DNA of 64,000 nucleotides from Engraulis encrasicolus (GCF_034702125.1 NC_085873.1:45667588-45731587), one strand, 5' to 3'; positions 36,401 through 48,146 are shown, counted from the first letter of the stretch. The notes: a model not told the origin generated them from the sequence alone. Made by a program: numbers and translations.

Positions 36401-37215
36401 GTACTACTTTATTTACAATATATAACAGATGTAATCTGAATTGCATATTTACATACAAAATGTACACTTAGCATGGTGTGGCACAATAATCATGAAAATA
36501 AAATCGAAATAGGACATGGAACGCCTGACATGACACAATTTGCATAATCTCAGAACTGTTTAAATTGACATTTGTTGTAGGATATGTTGAAGACTTGATC
36601 AGCCTCATCATGGGTCCTGTCTTCGATAACTCGGAACCATACAGGGAGGCAATCACGAAAATAAACATTCCCCCAGACCTGTCTGCAGACTATGATCACC
36701 CTGAGAAGGAGGCGGTGATCGCCAACTACGTCTCCCGCTTCAACCCAGGGCAAGCGCAGGCGGAGGCACAGGCGGAGGAGGCGCAGTTGCAGGTGGAGGA
36801 GGTGGAGGTGCAGGCGGAGGAGGAGGTGCAGGCCGAGGAGGAGGAGGCGCAGGCCGAGGAGGAGGCGCAGGTGGAGGAGGAGGAGGTGCAGGCCGAGGAG
36901 GAGGCGCAGGCCGAGGAGGAGGCGCAGGTGGAGGAGGAGGCGCAGGTGGAGGAGGAGGAGGTGCAGGCCGAGGAGGAGGCGGAGGTGCAGGCCGAGGAGG
37001 AGGCGCAGGTGGAGGAGGCGGAGGTGCCGGCGGAGGCAGAGGGTGAGGGCGCAGGCGGATGCGCAGGTGCAGGTGCAGACGGAGGCGCAGGCGCAGGCGG
37101 AGGGTGCAGGTGGAGGCGGAGGCAGAAACTCCAGAAGGACACACAGGACCACACACGACAGGATAACCCTTATCCTCCATCCCAGGAATCCCTTACAGAT
37201 ATCTGTAACGGATGA
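33429..37215 (+). pseudogene. Kolobok-like DDE transposase body, exons B-K, internal deletion
   Basis: GT-AG exons in phase: 33429-33558, 33685-33919, 34099-34375, 34498-34672, 34765-34841, 34943-35082, 35589-35837, 35982-36153, 36245-36393 and 36581-37215. Motifs in order: CPDCKHPC and CNNC finger, GGDMRADSPGHSAKFGSY (first Asp region), VQSNEVGGSYHMELAGL, YDVWHVVKG, KLSPHHQTSALESFH (Glu region) and LYLAAFHYNEN. In exon G the segment between LEKQNVTLL and YDVWHVVKG is too short, the frame is shifted, and the middle Asp block that this family carries is missing. So the product would be inactive. The final exon runs into a long Glu/Ala/Gln repeat before the stop. Confidence 0.8.
36757..37125 (+). 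repeat. Low-complexity GGAGGxGCAGG tandem region encoding EEAQ repeats
   Basis: Imperfect 6-15-base units read AQAEEE/VEEEEVQ on the plus strand, while minus-strand frames are open as Pro-, Ser/Ala- or Leu-rich. G-runs could fold as G-quadruplexes on the plus strand. It forms the acidic tail of the Kolobok-like transposase. Confidence 0.85.
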
Positions 37216-39298
37216 TAAATGCATAACTCATTTGTGCACTCTGTTAAACAACACACAGAATAACACTAAAAGGACATCATCATAGGGGACTGGACTGCCC
37301 AAGGCACTGTGTCCTCCAGTCCACTCTGCTTATCACAAAAAGACTGAGATGCCTGAGCTGGCCCTGTACATGGAAGTGTGTGTGTGTGTGTGTGTGTGTG
37401 TGAACTGTGCATTACACTTATACTTTTAACTGGACTGTGACACAGAGATGCCTGAGATGTCCCAGTACAGGGAATCTACTGTGTGTGTGTGTGTGTTTTT
37501 TTTTTTTTACTGCACTGCTTTATGATCACTTTACTTTTTGCAGAATGTCTTCATGCACCTTACCAGGATTTATGTTCTTTATTGAAAACTAATGTCACAA
37601 TTCTCCAACCCACATAAAAATACTGTATCATAAACAACATCATAATGTCAACAGTCATTCTTGGTTATGCTAATTCCTTGTCTACCTCACAGAATAAGTT
37701 TTTGCACAATTGCCTTTTTTATTTTTCTTCATTTCCCTCCCCCACCTATTACCTGTGTCACATGTGTCTTGACATCGCATGTTTTTATTTATGTAACCTA
37801 CTTGACACCTTTTATTCACTAAAGTCACTCTACTCTACAATACATGTGTTGGGTCAGTTTGTATTTGTAGATAGTAGCCATGCATAACAAGATGCCAATC
37901 ATGAGGCATTCTTCCACATTGGTGTACGGTCTTTGCTGATGTATGTAGTTACCATACATTTGCCAGAGTAAATACAAAAACGGAAGCAAGAAGTGAACAT
38001 ACTGTACCTCTGCAGCTGTAGCAGTGCATGATCAGCTCTGTGATTACTGGGCTGGCACACTGGATAATACCCTGGATGCGCGCGTTCCAACTGCTCCAGC
38101 TCCATTCTCTTTGACCTGTAAGTAGGTATGATAATGTACACCTTGAGTGTTCTAGGCAAAGCATGCTGTGCACCAAAGGCCACGGTGGCCAACTACATTA
38201 GCAAAATACAAGTATATTGCATGGAGCAGTTATTCCATTGTACCTCGGGGGAATGGGTAGGTCGTAGACCTAACTGCGAAAAAAATGAACAACCCTAATG
38301 TGATCCAGCCAGTGCAGATTTAGGCACACCACTCTGTAGATGACTGTTTTACTTTTACTTTGAACACCTCTGCCAACGTGTAATAAAGAGACATAGCCTG
38401 TGGTAGCCCTAAATGTAGAGAAATAAACAGCACTATACCATGGGACTTCCAAGCAGTTAGCTGTCATCTGCAGCTGACATAGCTCCGTAGTGTCCGCCTA
38501 TGCAAGGGAGAAATAAAAACAAATGAACTTGTTTCCTCTAGCGTTTTATATTCTATCTCCTTAACGACGTTCTGCAGAAAGCTAAAAGCTTCTGTATTGT
38601 CAGAGTAGCATGATTTCTAAAATTGCTTTACCAACATGCTTTCTATTTTTCTTTCGGGGGTTCCATCACAATGACATTATGACAACGCAAAACGCGTCGC
38701 CCCAGCCACGAAAGTCACTGTATACACTTCAAAAACAAAGGGATGTAATCATCATATTGTTTCATAATCACCGTAATGGTCAATGACAATTAAATACAGG
38801 ACCATGCACGGTGATTTTACTTTGCTAAAGACTGTAGGCTAACTGGCTAGCCTGCCTTGTGAAGACATCAGAGAAGATGCGGTAACAAAGTATTTTCTTC
38901 AGTTGTAATATTTAGTCTAGATTACAAGGTTAACCAACCATTCAGAAACTGCGTTTGTACACTTGGTGGTCGAGGCGGTTCCTCTTCTTGTTCGGCATCT
39001 GGGTCGATATGGGCCGGCCGGGTCAGATAAACAAGGTCCGTTGACAGCCATAGCGATTTGAGTTGGTCGTAGCAGGTAGATGTCCGTCCTGCTGCAGCCA
39101 CGGACGGGGCGTGGCTAGACCGGTTTACTTAGGGCCCGAGCAGAATGGCGCAATGTAGAAGTGACTGGCACTGACACGAAAGGGAGTGGGTTAAACTTCT
39201 ATGTTTGGATGATTTGGTGCAAATAACTTCATGAACATGTTCTGTGTAACCCATAGACCAATTCTAACTGATAAATGAAGGGGTTTAATATGTCACCT
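37216..39298. other. 3' region of the Kolobok-like element
   Basis: Contains short GT arrays (37377-37400, 37480-37495), AT-rich non-coding sequence and a 97-codon minus-strand frame (37899-38192) with no recognised domain. It ends with the TIR at 39298. No gene can be supported. Confidence 0.5.
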
Positions 39299-39494
39299 TT
39301 AAGATTAGCTTGAGTTTGATCGTTAAAATTCGCTCTGGTCGCGCAAGAAGCTTCGCTCCCGACGAATTCGCTCTGGTAGCTTAATTTGCCTTCCCTCCAT
39401 AGAAAATCAATGACTTCCGCCGGGCAGGTCGCTTAGTTTGCCTTCGATGTACACAAGGCTTTTGCCTTCCATTGCCTATATTGTGAAGTTAAAA

Positions 39495-39569
39495 TGAAAG
39501 CCCACCTGGGAAACTCCAACTCCCATTGTCATTGTGACACAGCACACAAAGTGCACACCGGCAACCTTT

Positions 39570-39611
<42 letters not shown>

Positions 39612-39650
39612 AGTCTGATGCCCTGACTGCTTATCCATGACTCCCCTATG
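39495..39650 (-). mobile_element. SINE family S, copy 2, with an AT array inside
   Basis: The minus strand carries GGATAAGCAGTCAGGGCATC (head) and GTTGGAGTTTCCCAGG (tail). The middle is reduced, and a pure AT array (39573-39608) separates the two halves. Confidence 0.75.
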
Positions 39651-39664
39651 GTGCTCTCTGAGTC

Positions 39665-42600
39665 AAGATTCAAGATTCAAGATTCAAGATTGGTTTATTG
39701 CGTCTTATTATAGGTTTGAAGCCTATAAAGAGTAAAAATTGTTGTGTTTTTCTTGTGTCCTCAAAAAGATTTTAAAAATAAAAATAAAAAAGAGGGGGGG
39801 GGTGGAATAAAGTGCAAAGAAAGTGCCTTGTTGTCTTCAGCATGAATTCAGTAATCTTATTGCTTGGTGGAAGAAACTACTTTGGAGTCTGGTAGTGTGA
39901 GATTTCAGGCTTCTGTACCGTTTCCCAGATGGTAACATAGTAAACAGTCCATGGTTGGGGTGACTAGGATCAGCCAAGATTTTTTGCCTTCCTGATGCTC
40001 CTTCCCTCAAATAGCTCCAGTATGGAGGGTAAGTCACAGCCGCATATATTCTGAGCTGTACGCACAACCCTCTGTAGAGCTCTCCTGTTGGCTTGAGAGC
40101 AGTTCCCATACCATGCAGTAATGGTCCCCGTCAGAATGCTCTCGATGGTGCCTCTGTAAAACGACCTCAGGATCTTGGGTCTCATCCCAAACTTCCTCAA
40201 TCGTCTGAGGTGGTACAGACGTTGCTGGCTTTTTTTAACAATGCGCTGTGTGTGACTGTCCCAGGTGAGGTCCTCTGAGATGGTAACGCCAAGGAATTTA
40301 AAGTCTCTCACCCTCTCCACTGTCTCACCGTTGATGTTAATGGTTTCAAACTGGTGTTCTTTCCTCCTGAAGTCAACTATTAATTCTTTTGTCTTGGACA
40401 CATTCAAAGACAAGTTGTTTCCTCTACACCACTCCATGAGGTTGTTTATTTCTTCCCTGTAGGCTGTTTCATCATTGTTTGAGATTAAACCGATAACAGT
40501 GGTATCATCTGCAAACTTGATGATGGTGTTGTTGTTGTGTATAGCCACACAGTCATGCGTATATAGAGAGTAGAGGAGAGGGCTCAGAACGCAACCTTGC
40601 GGAGCTCCCGTGCTGATGGTCAAGGAGGATGATGTGATGGAGCCCATTCTCACCACCTGTGTCCGTGCTGAGAGGAAGTCTAGTATCCAGCTGCAAAGGC
40701 CACTGTGAATTCCTAGACTCCGGAGTTTGTCGTCGAGTATGCTGGGGACAATGGTGTTAAAGGCTGAACTGTAGTCCACAAACAGCATCCTTACATAGGT
40801 GTCTTTTTTCTCCAGGTGTGTTAGGGAGGTGTGCAGTGCGCTGGTGATGGCATCATCAGTTGATCTGTTCTGTCTGTAGGCAAACTGGTGACAGTCAAGC
40901 GTAGGTGGAATCATTTCGCAGATGATGTTCTTCACAAGCCTCTCAAAACATTTACTCACGATGGGGGTGAGGGCTACAGGTCGCCAATCGTTCAAGCTGG
41001 TGATTTGTTTTTTCTTAGGCACTGGAACAATGATAGATGACTTAAAGCTGCTTGGCACCACACACATGGACAGGGAGAAGTTGAAGATGTCTGTAAACAC
41101 ACCAGCCAGTTGCTCTGAACACACTTTGATTACACGGCCTGGAATCCTATCAGGTCCTGCTGCTTTCCGAATGTTGACTTGTTTGAAGGATTTCTGCACA
41201 TCAGACACTGTGAGCATTAGGCCTGGGTCAGAGAAGTGAGAAAAGGAGGGGGCACTTACTGGAGGTTTGGTGTTGACCTCAAAACGTGTATAGAACTGGT
41301 TCAGCTCGTCTGCAAGTGAGGGATGAGAGACTTGGATGTTGGATTTTTTCCCCTTCAGATCTGAAATCATGTGCAGTCCCTGCCACATATTTCTTGAGTC
41401 ATTCCCTTCCAGATGTTCCTCAATCTTATGCCTATATTCTCTTTTTGCTGCTTTGATTGTTTTTCGCAGGTCATATCTGGCTTTTTTCTCCAGCTCTTTG
41501 TTTCCAGAGGCAAATGCACTATCCCGGGCTCTTAGAGCAGATTTAACGTCGTTATTTATCCATGGTTTTTGATTTGGATACATTTTGACAGTTTTTGATG
41601 GAACAATGTCTTCAACACACTTCTGAATGAATCCAGTGACTGTCTCTGTGTATTCATTTATATCCCCATTAGATGCTTCACGGAACATGTCCCAATCAGT
41701 GCATTCAAAGCAGCCTTGCAGTGCACTATCTGATTCATCAGACCAGCAGCTAACTGTTTTGACAGTGGGTGGGCTCTTTTTTAGTTTCTGCTTGTAAGCT
41801 GGAAGGAGCAGGATTGAGGAATGATCCGATTTGCCAAACGGTGCGCGGAGGAGGGGCTTGTACCCATCGCGGAAGGGAGTATAGCAGTGATCTAATATGC
41901 TATTTCCACGTGTGTTTACATCTATATGCTGGAAGTATTTGGGCAGTATCTTTCTCAGAGAAGCGTGGTTAAAGTCGCCTGCGACGATAAAGGCAGCCTC
42001 TGGATGTAAGTTCTCAATTTTGCTGATAGTCGCGTACAGTTCTTTTAGCGCGAGCTTTGCATCCGCTTGCGGTGGAATGTATACTGCGGTTGCTACAACA
42101 GCTGTAAATTCTCTTGGTAACCAGAATGGCCGGCATAGAATGGTAAGATATTCAATGTCTGGAGAACAAAAGGTTTTGATTACGTGGATACTCTCACTGT
42201 CACACCAAGCACCGTTAACCATAAAACACACCCCTCCACCCCTGACTTTGCCCGACAGCTCTTTCGACCTGTCGGTCCGGAACACAGAGAAGCCAGAGGG
42301 AGAAATGGCATGGTCTGGCGCATCTTCAGATAACCACGTCTCTGTGAGACAGATGATGTTACAGTCTCTGATTTCTCTCTGAAAAGAGATTCTTGCATGC
42401 AGCTCACACATCTTATTGTCCAAAGATTGAACGTTGGCTAAGAGTATGCTTGGGAGCGGTGGTCGATTTGCTCGCCGTCTCAGTCGCACTAACACACCGG
42501 CTCTCCTACCTCTTGGACGGCGGCGGCGGCGGCGTCTCTTCCATGGCAACAATGGGAAAGATGCGTCCGGAGTGAGCGCAGTATCCCAGTTAAGAAACTC

Positions 42601-42775
42601 CGGCTCCACATGAGCTGACAGCGAGTAGTTTATGTCCAGTAGTGTCTCTCTGTCATACTGAATGAGGCCACTTGTTTGTCGTAGAAAAAAAAGGTATATA
42701 CATAGTAATATTATCAAAAATATATCAGAAAGATGAGGAGCGAAAAACAAGGCTGCCATTTTCGGCGCTATTGTT
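39665..42775 (-). mobile_element. Near-complete non-LTR retrotransposon (L2/jockey-like)
   Basis: About 3.1 kb, with one long ORF, a short 3' UTR and a tail of TCAAGAT-type repeats (39662-39692). Both sides show GTCAAGA, a possible 7-bp target duplication, though the tail repeat itself contains it. It lies beside another minus-strand LINE tail at 42780-42960. Confidence 0.85.
39837..42759 (-). pseudogene. APE-RT polyprotein with a single frameshift
   Basis: The ATG at 42759 (MAALFF) begins a frame open to 39970. N-terminal third: apurinic endonuclease motifs LLANVQSLDNKMCEL, CLTETWL, AGDFNHASL and GKSDHSSILLL. Middle: reverse transcriptase with AAGPDRIPGRV, LFVDYSSAFNTIV, TGAPQGCVLSPLLYSL and FADDTTVIG. 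C-terminus: LYHLRRLRKFG and FYRGTIESILTG. At 39980-39985 a run of six T (A on the coding strand) puts the last ~45 codons (ADPSHPNHGLF to AIRLLNS) out of frame; five would restore it. No separate first ORF is seen. All catalytic motifs are present, so this copy is young or the shift is a base-call error. Confidence 0.9.
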
Positions 42776-42779
42776 ACGT

Positions 42780-43902
42780 CAAGACATGACAAGATTAACT
42801 TTATTGTCTGTTTGCAGAGAAATTTGTCTTACATGATACTTCTCCACAGTCCACATGTAAGCGCACATTAAAGTCACATAAAACAAAATATGGTCAGCTG
42901 GGTCCATAAGCTGTTAGGGCAACACAGTCCAATACATGAAGTTACTAAGTTGAGTTACAAAAAAAAAAGAAAAAAAATACTAAAAGTTACAAAAAAATAT
43001 TTAGTTGATTAGTTACTAATTTAGTTACTAAATTAAGTTACTAAAAAGTCTAATGTGAGTCTGTACCTACAAAATTAGAGAGAGGACGTTTTCAGTTTAT
43101 TGCAATCTATCTAATGTGTTCCCTCCCTCAGGCAATCCACATCCTCGGGCAAGGGTATTTCCTGTGGGCTAAGGGCATAATTAACTGTACATCCCTGCAA
43201 GGCTTCAACACATACTTACATCTTCCTGTGCAGGCCCACCCCATGTTTTATTCCATATTACTGCCTGACAAAGATACACAGTGGGCATTTCCCAAAGTCT
43301 CGTGTGCATGCATCGAATTGTATCAGCCTTCGTAATCACGCACAGTGATTGGATACTCTTTGGCGAACTCAATCACTGGACGTGACTAATTAGGCTGACA
43401 CACTTCCAATGCTCATACACTTGACATTGGGAAATTGTGAGTGTTTGTATAGTAGCTCAACAGACAAATACATCTTTACTTCTATCACCTTCGGATCTCC
43501 CTCACAGACTTCAGCAGTAAGAACTAGTAATCTCTCTCCCTCTATTAAAAGACTCATATTGTGAAAGATATGCTTTTTGACTATGTTCGTAGCCTTGTAA
43601 TTAAAGTGCTGTTTTTGCCATTTCAAACGTACTTCTTCATCTGTGAGGGAGATTGAAATTTGAATGCTGTATCTATCCTGATATTATCAACAAAAAGAGG
43701 CCAATATCACATCACAGACATTCGAGACGTGCACACACACACGCAGAGCAGACACACACAAACGAGCCCTATCTCTGTCATTTCGTGAAGTTATCACGAA
43801 AAAACTAACTTTAATTTTCGTGGTGCATTCACGTTATTGCCCGTTTTTCGTGGTTGGGCAACGAAACGCTGCCTATTCATTTGAATTGCCCGACTGCTGC
43901 TA
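42780..43902. other. LINE tail fragment and unassigned sequence before the gap
   Basis: 42780-42960 resembles a minus-strand retrotransposon 3' end (AAGATTAACTTTATTGTC). The remainder is AT-rich, with short TTAGTTAC repeats at 43000-43050. One 73-codon frame (43114-43335) has no recognised domain. Confidence 0.45.
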
Positions 43903-44000
43903 NNNNNNNNNNNNNNNNNNNNNNNNNNNNNNNNNNNNNNNNNNNNNNNNNNNNNNNNNNNNNNNNNNNNNNNNNNNNNNNNNNNNNNNNNNNNNNNNNN
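43903..44000. other. Assembly gap (N)
   Basis: 98 N directly before the 3' LTR of the BEL/Pao element. The flanking target duplication on this side therefore cannot be read. Confidence 0.99.
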
Positions 44001-44002
44001 GA

Positions 44003-45149
44003 TGTCAAGTTGTTCCAGTTTTGCTTGGATTTTTCGGTTTGATTATTTTGATCTGTGCAATTTCCCCAACTTGAATAAAGGAAGTGACTTCTGGTGGAGT
44101 TTTGAAGGTACACTGGATTCCACTCAAAGGACTGGACAAGACAAGAGTTGTTTCCTTTTTGACTTTTTCTTTTCTTTTCTTTTTATTTAAGTTCAGGCCA
44201 CAAGTTCATTTAGTTGAGTTTGTTGGCAGGAAGAACAATTCATGGCAGTAGTAGGTCAGCCCTTTAGGTAAAAAACCTAAGGGTAAACAGTAGACAAGAC
44301 AAAAGAACAAGGTTAGCATAGTTAGCACGCACTGCTCATGTGCAAAATACAATTCTGTGCAAGTAGGCCATCATTAATATGAAATGTGCAAATATGCTTG
44401 TATTCCAAATATACTAAAATAAACTTTGCAGTATGTCAACACTAAATCCAGATTAAAAGAACAGCAATATGAATTTAAGATGTTGTAAGAAAGCTACAAA
44501 AGAGAAGACATTTGATTTACCTGAGACTGACATTTTTTAACTTAATCAACTGCACTATAATCTATTGATCCCACTACACGGCTGATTTGGCTGTGTGGCT
44601 TAAACAATCCACAGCCACTGCGCTGCGAGCACCATAAACAGAACAAACGTGTGCCTGGCCGTTTAAGCTGACATTTACATTTCGCATTAAACAATAACAC
44701 AACAATTGTTGCAAACACATGCGCAAGCATCGGAAACTACATCAAACAAACTGAAGGCAACTGAGCGCAAGTTCACTAAACATCTCAAATACAGACAAAC
44801 AATCTCTTACCGGTTGCCTCTCCAGTTTCCAGAGTCACGTATGCACAATATCTTTCCAAATTGTTGGCCCAAGCACAGCAACTTTATGCCTGTGCTTCTC
44901 AGCAGGGTTTCCTGAAACTGAGCTGAAGAGCCTAATTAAACCCACCTGTGCTTAGCTTTGCTGCACAGGACAAATCAGCTCAAACGCGGGCAGCTGACGC
45001 TGATCAGCCAACTCTAGCCGCTTCAACTTATCAGCTGACTCGCGATTGATGCAGCTTAAACATCACCCATTTTTTTTCTATTTTTCCCCGGTGTATTTTC
45101 TTAGTGGAATTTAAAAGCAAAACACATACAAACCCAGTTTGACTTAACA
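44003..45149 (-). repeat. 3' LTR of BEL/Pao element
   Basis: 1147 bp, TG...CA ends. On the coding strand, upstream of it, lies the purine run GAGTGGGAGGTG (45150-45161), the expected polypurine tract. Confidence 0.88.
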
Positions 45150-45161
45150 CCTCCCACTCGA
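45150..45161 (-). promoter_or_regulatory. Polypurine tract
   Basis: GAGTGGGAGGTG on the minus strand directly abuts the 3' LTR, where plus-strand DNA priming occurs in LTR retrotransposons. Confidence 0.65.
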
Positions 45162-45194
45162 CCTTGTCAGTAGATCTACTGATAAGGTCGTTAC

Positions 45195-48146
45195 TTACAA
45201 GTCAAACACAAATAAACATGAGTCCTTTGAGGTGTGGAGGGCAGCAGCTTGGATTGCCTCCTTCCACTCGTCAGTCTTGGGCTTCCTTGAGCCCACAGCG
45301 CTCACCAGCGGGCCGCAGCAGCTCCGGACAATCTTCCTGCTCACAGGCCTCTCAAGTCTCTGATGCGGTGGTTGAGGATTTGGTGCCCTCTTGTGTTGAA
45401 TGGGAAGTTCTGCCACCACTTCTTTCCTATTCCTCCGAGATGTCACTTGATTTAGTTTCCTCCCACTTTGGTCGGTTAAGGATTTCACTGCTGGCCCTCC
45501 TGGCTCACGTACTGGTCTCCAGACTTGGCCGTTGCCGGGCACTTTTACTTTCTGGAGGTTTGTGAACTCAATGGGACCTTGACATTCCTGCTTCGAATGA
45601 ATCTTCCTCATCTTTGAGGGGGATTTGGAGGAGATGGCAAGAAGCTCACCTTCATCAGCGTAGCTGCGGTAACGCATCTTCCTGCGGTGGCCAGATTCTT
45701 TGAGAGACTCCTGCCTCCCACTTTGCCCAGAGACGTCCAGGGATCTGGGCTGAGGCCTTCTGGATTTGGGGATGTGCTCCATGTTGATGGTAGCCCTCAT
45801 GGACCTGGCAAAGTGTGTGCCTGATGTGTGGGCTGACATTGTAACATCTTCAAACAGGTCTGGATGGGCGCCTCCCACCATCTTCCCTAACGGCCCATCC
45901 CAGAGCACAAGATCCTCAACAACTCTGATTGGCTGCGGTGCCAGCTTGCCCTCTCTATGGCTTATCAGCAAGTCAATCTTCTTTGGTCTTGTAAGCTCAC
46001 TTATGGGTACATCAGGAAAAAATCGTTGGAGTTGTTGTGCCGTCACATGGTTGTGGATGTCTGCGATGTCATCCAGCCCGTAGCACACCAGCTCATGGGA
46101 TCGCAGTCCACCGTTTGGGGTCCTCACACGGATTTTCAACAGGTATCTTCTGGTCTTCACGCGGGCCTTCATCCCTCCAACACCATGGACAACGAGGGTC
46201 ATCTCTTCACTTTGAAGATTTAGCCTTCTCGCTGCCTTGTGGGTGATGTAGTTGGTATCTGAAGCTAGGTCAACCAGGGTGCCAACCTGTTGCCCAGTGT
46301 TTACAGTCACTTGAAGCAGCATCATAATGACAGGAAGCTCTTGCAGTCCATGTTGAATGAGGAGGTTTGAGGGCTGACTCACTGTGTTGAGTGTTCTTGA
46401 AGCGGAATTGGAAAATACATGTCTGCATTGTCTTGCCAGTTCTGTGGGGAGCTTGCTGAGGAACTCCTCTTGGTCAGCGGTGTATCCACTCCCCTCAGTC
46501 TTGGGGTGTTCACTACTCACTGCAGTGGTTGTTCTTGCAGCAGCATTGGAGCACAGGTAATAATGGTGCTCAAGCTCATCTCTGCAGTCCGGGTGTTTGC
46601 ACAGGAAAGTTCTCTTGCAAAATGCTGGTTCGTCATGAACGTCAAGGCATCTCTCGCATGCCCCCAGCTCCTTGACAGCAGTCTTCTTCTCTGCGGGTGT
46701 CAGACTACGGAACTGCCTACAGAAGTACAGTTTTTGTCTGTGTCTTGAGTCACCGCAGACCACGCATCCAGCTGGCGGATCATCGGACTTGGTGGCTCTG
46801 GTCCTTCCATGCCATGGTCCAGATCTGTCTTGCCTTTTTGGTTCCTCTTCCTTCAGGTGGTCGAGCTGCTCATAGATAGCCTCCTGCTCTTTGAGGAAGG
46901 CCAGCAAGCAGTCAAACCGGTTGGTTGAGGACACAGCATTCCGTTTATCTGCTGCATGAGTCAGCCACTCTTTCTGCAGGGTTTCAGGGAGCTTGCCTTC
47001 AATGGACCTAGTGACCAAGGGGTTTTTGATTGCACCCGTGTCTCCAAGGTCACTTAGGTCCTGTAGCGCTTTCTCAACTGTTTGAATTAATTCCACAATT
47101 TCACGTGGTTGGTGGCTCTTCACAGCTGGTATTCTTTGCACCTCCTCCACAATCCCTATGGCAATGGTGGTTCGGTTGCCGAAGCGGTTTTCCAGGACAC
47201 GGAAGATGTCGTCAGCCTCTTGGTAGCTTGTGAGCCTCAGGTCCTGGGTGATCCTTTCCTCCAGGCTATCAAGTAGCTGAAACTTTTTCACTTCTTTGGA
47301 ACCTGAAGGCTCACCTTGCTTCTGAAGGGCTTCCCAGTCTTTCCTCCACCTATGGAAATCTCGTTTGTTCCCGGAAAATTTTGGGAGTGCGGTTGGTTTG
47401 AGTCGGATGGCAGGCACGAGTGGAGCGTGAGAGACAGGGGTGGGTTGTCGCTTCTCCTCCTTCAGTTTCTCAGCAATGAAGTCTGCCTTCCTGGCTGTGA
47501 GTGCGGGGATCCTTTGGATGAGGTCACTCAGGCGGTCCAGAATGTTTTGCTTTTGACCAGGTGGGACCCATCGCTTCCACCGTTCGAAAGCCTCTCTCGC
47601 CGCTTCGGTCAGGTCTCGGAAGTGGGCCACCAGGAATTCGTAGCCCTCTAGGCTGTTGTTGGGGTCTACTGTGCCTGTGCGTTTGCCCTCCCCCTCGGCC
47701 ACTTGGAGCGCGGTGAGAATTTCTTTTTCGCCGTAGTCGGACCACAGCACATCTTGGAGTAGACCTTTCAGTTGGTTCAACCGCTCCTCACACTCACCAG
47801 CGGTCTTTGTGAGGTCAGCCCTTTGATCTTGTGGTAACTCCCCCTCCTCTTCCTCCAGATCTTCGAGGAGTTTGGCTTCCACATCATCGTTGGCCTCCCA
47901 GACCCTTTCTGCCGCCTTTGAGAGCGTGTTGAATGCTTCTTCTAGCTCTACAGCTGGCTTGTCCCTGTAGGTCCTCTGCAGTGTGTTTGCCAGCCGGGTG
48001 AAAGTCCTTTTTGCCACGGCCCGATCCTTCTTGAGCTCATCGGCAGACATTTCTCCCGCTGTAGACTGTGGCTCACTGGCAGGGTAAGTGTTTGTCGTTG
48101 TGTGCGCTTCTGTGTCGGTCTTGCGCTTTCTTGCCTTTCTCCGCAT
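45195..48146 (-). CDS. BEL/Pao gag-protease fused to a polyprotein tail, 983 codons
   Basis: The ATG at 48146 (MRRKARKRK) starts an uninterrupted ORF. Residues ~1-250 are charged and coiled-coil-like. A DUF1759-type gag region with LPKFSGNKRDFHRWRKDWEA lies at about 260-430. Cys/His clusters CVVCGDSRHRQ and CERCLDVHDE through CKHPDC follow. A DUF1758-type aspartic-protease-like region with GTLVDLASDTNYITHKAA and ISHREGKLAPQP lies at about 620-760. After residue ~780 the sequence is basic and unlike protease, and it ends in KTDEWKEAIQAAALHTSKDS, which looks like the far C-terminus of the polyprotein. RT, RNase H and integrase are absent, yet the frame stays open, so the deletion was in frame or the tail is new. 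The active-site motif is DLAS rather than the usual DTG/DSG. Confidence 0.85.
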   Translation of the reverse strand: MRRKARKRKTDTEAHTTTNTYPASEPQSTAGEMSADELKKDRAVAKRTFTRLANTLQRTYRDKPAVELEEAFNTLSKAAERVWEANDDVEAKLLEDLEEEEGELPQDQRADLTKTAGECEERLNQLKGLLQDVLWSDYGEKEILTALQVAEGEGKRTGTVDPNNSLEGYEFLVAHFRDLTEAAREAFERWKRWVPPGQKQNILDRLSDLIQRIPALTARKADFIAEKLKEEKRQPTPVSHAPLVPAIRLKPTALPKFSGNKRDFHRWRKDWEALQKQGEPSGSKEVKKFQLLDSLEERITQDLRLTSYQEADDIFRVLENRFGNRTTIAIGIVEEVQRIPAVKSHQPREIVELIQTVEKALQDLSDLGDTGAIKNPLVTRSIEGKLPETLQKEWLTHAADKRNAVSSTNRFDCLLAFLKEQEAIYEQLDHLKEEEPKRQDRSGPWHGRTRATKSDDPPAGCVVCGDSRHRQKLYFCRQFRSLTPAEKKTAVKELGACERCLDVHDEPAFCKRTFLCKHPDCRDELEHHYYLCSNAAARTTTAVSSEHPKTEGSGYTADQEEFLSKLPTELARQCRHVFSNSASRTLNTVSQPSNLLIQHGLQELPVIMMLLQVTVNTGQQVGTLVDLASDTNYITHKAARRLNLQSEEMTLVVHGVGGMKARVKTRRYLLKIRVRTPNGGLRSHELVCYGLDDIADIHNHVTAQQLQRFFPDVPISELTRPKKIDLLISHREGKLAPQPIRVVEDLVLWDGPLGKMVGGAHPDLFEDVTMSAHTSGTHFARSMRATINMEHIPKSRRPQPRSLDVSGQSGRQESLKESGHRRKMRYRSYADEGELLAISSKSPSKMRKIHSKQECQGPIEFTNLQKVKVPGNGQVWRPVREPGGPAVKSLTDQSGRKLNQVTSRRNRKEVVAELPIQHKRAPNPQPPHQRLERPVSRKIVRSCCGPLVSAVGSRKPKTDEWKEAIQAAALHTSKDSCLFVFDL

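Noticed and set aside
36550..37224. Minus-strand Leu- and Pro-rich frames of 140-220 codons
   Set aside because: Antisense shadows of the acidic GGAGGxGCAGG repeat; splice sites and homology support the plus strand.
37899..38192. 97-codon minus-strand frame inside the Kolobok-like element
   Set aside because: No domain recognised and no supporting splice or start context; left as unassigned sequence.
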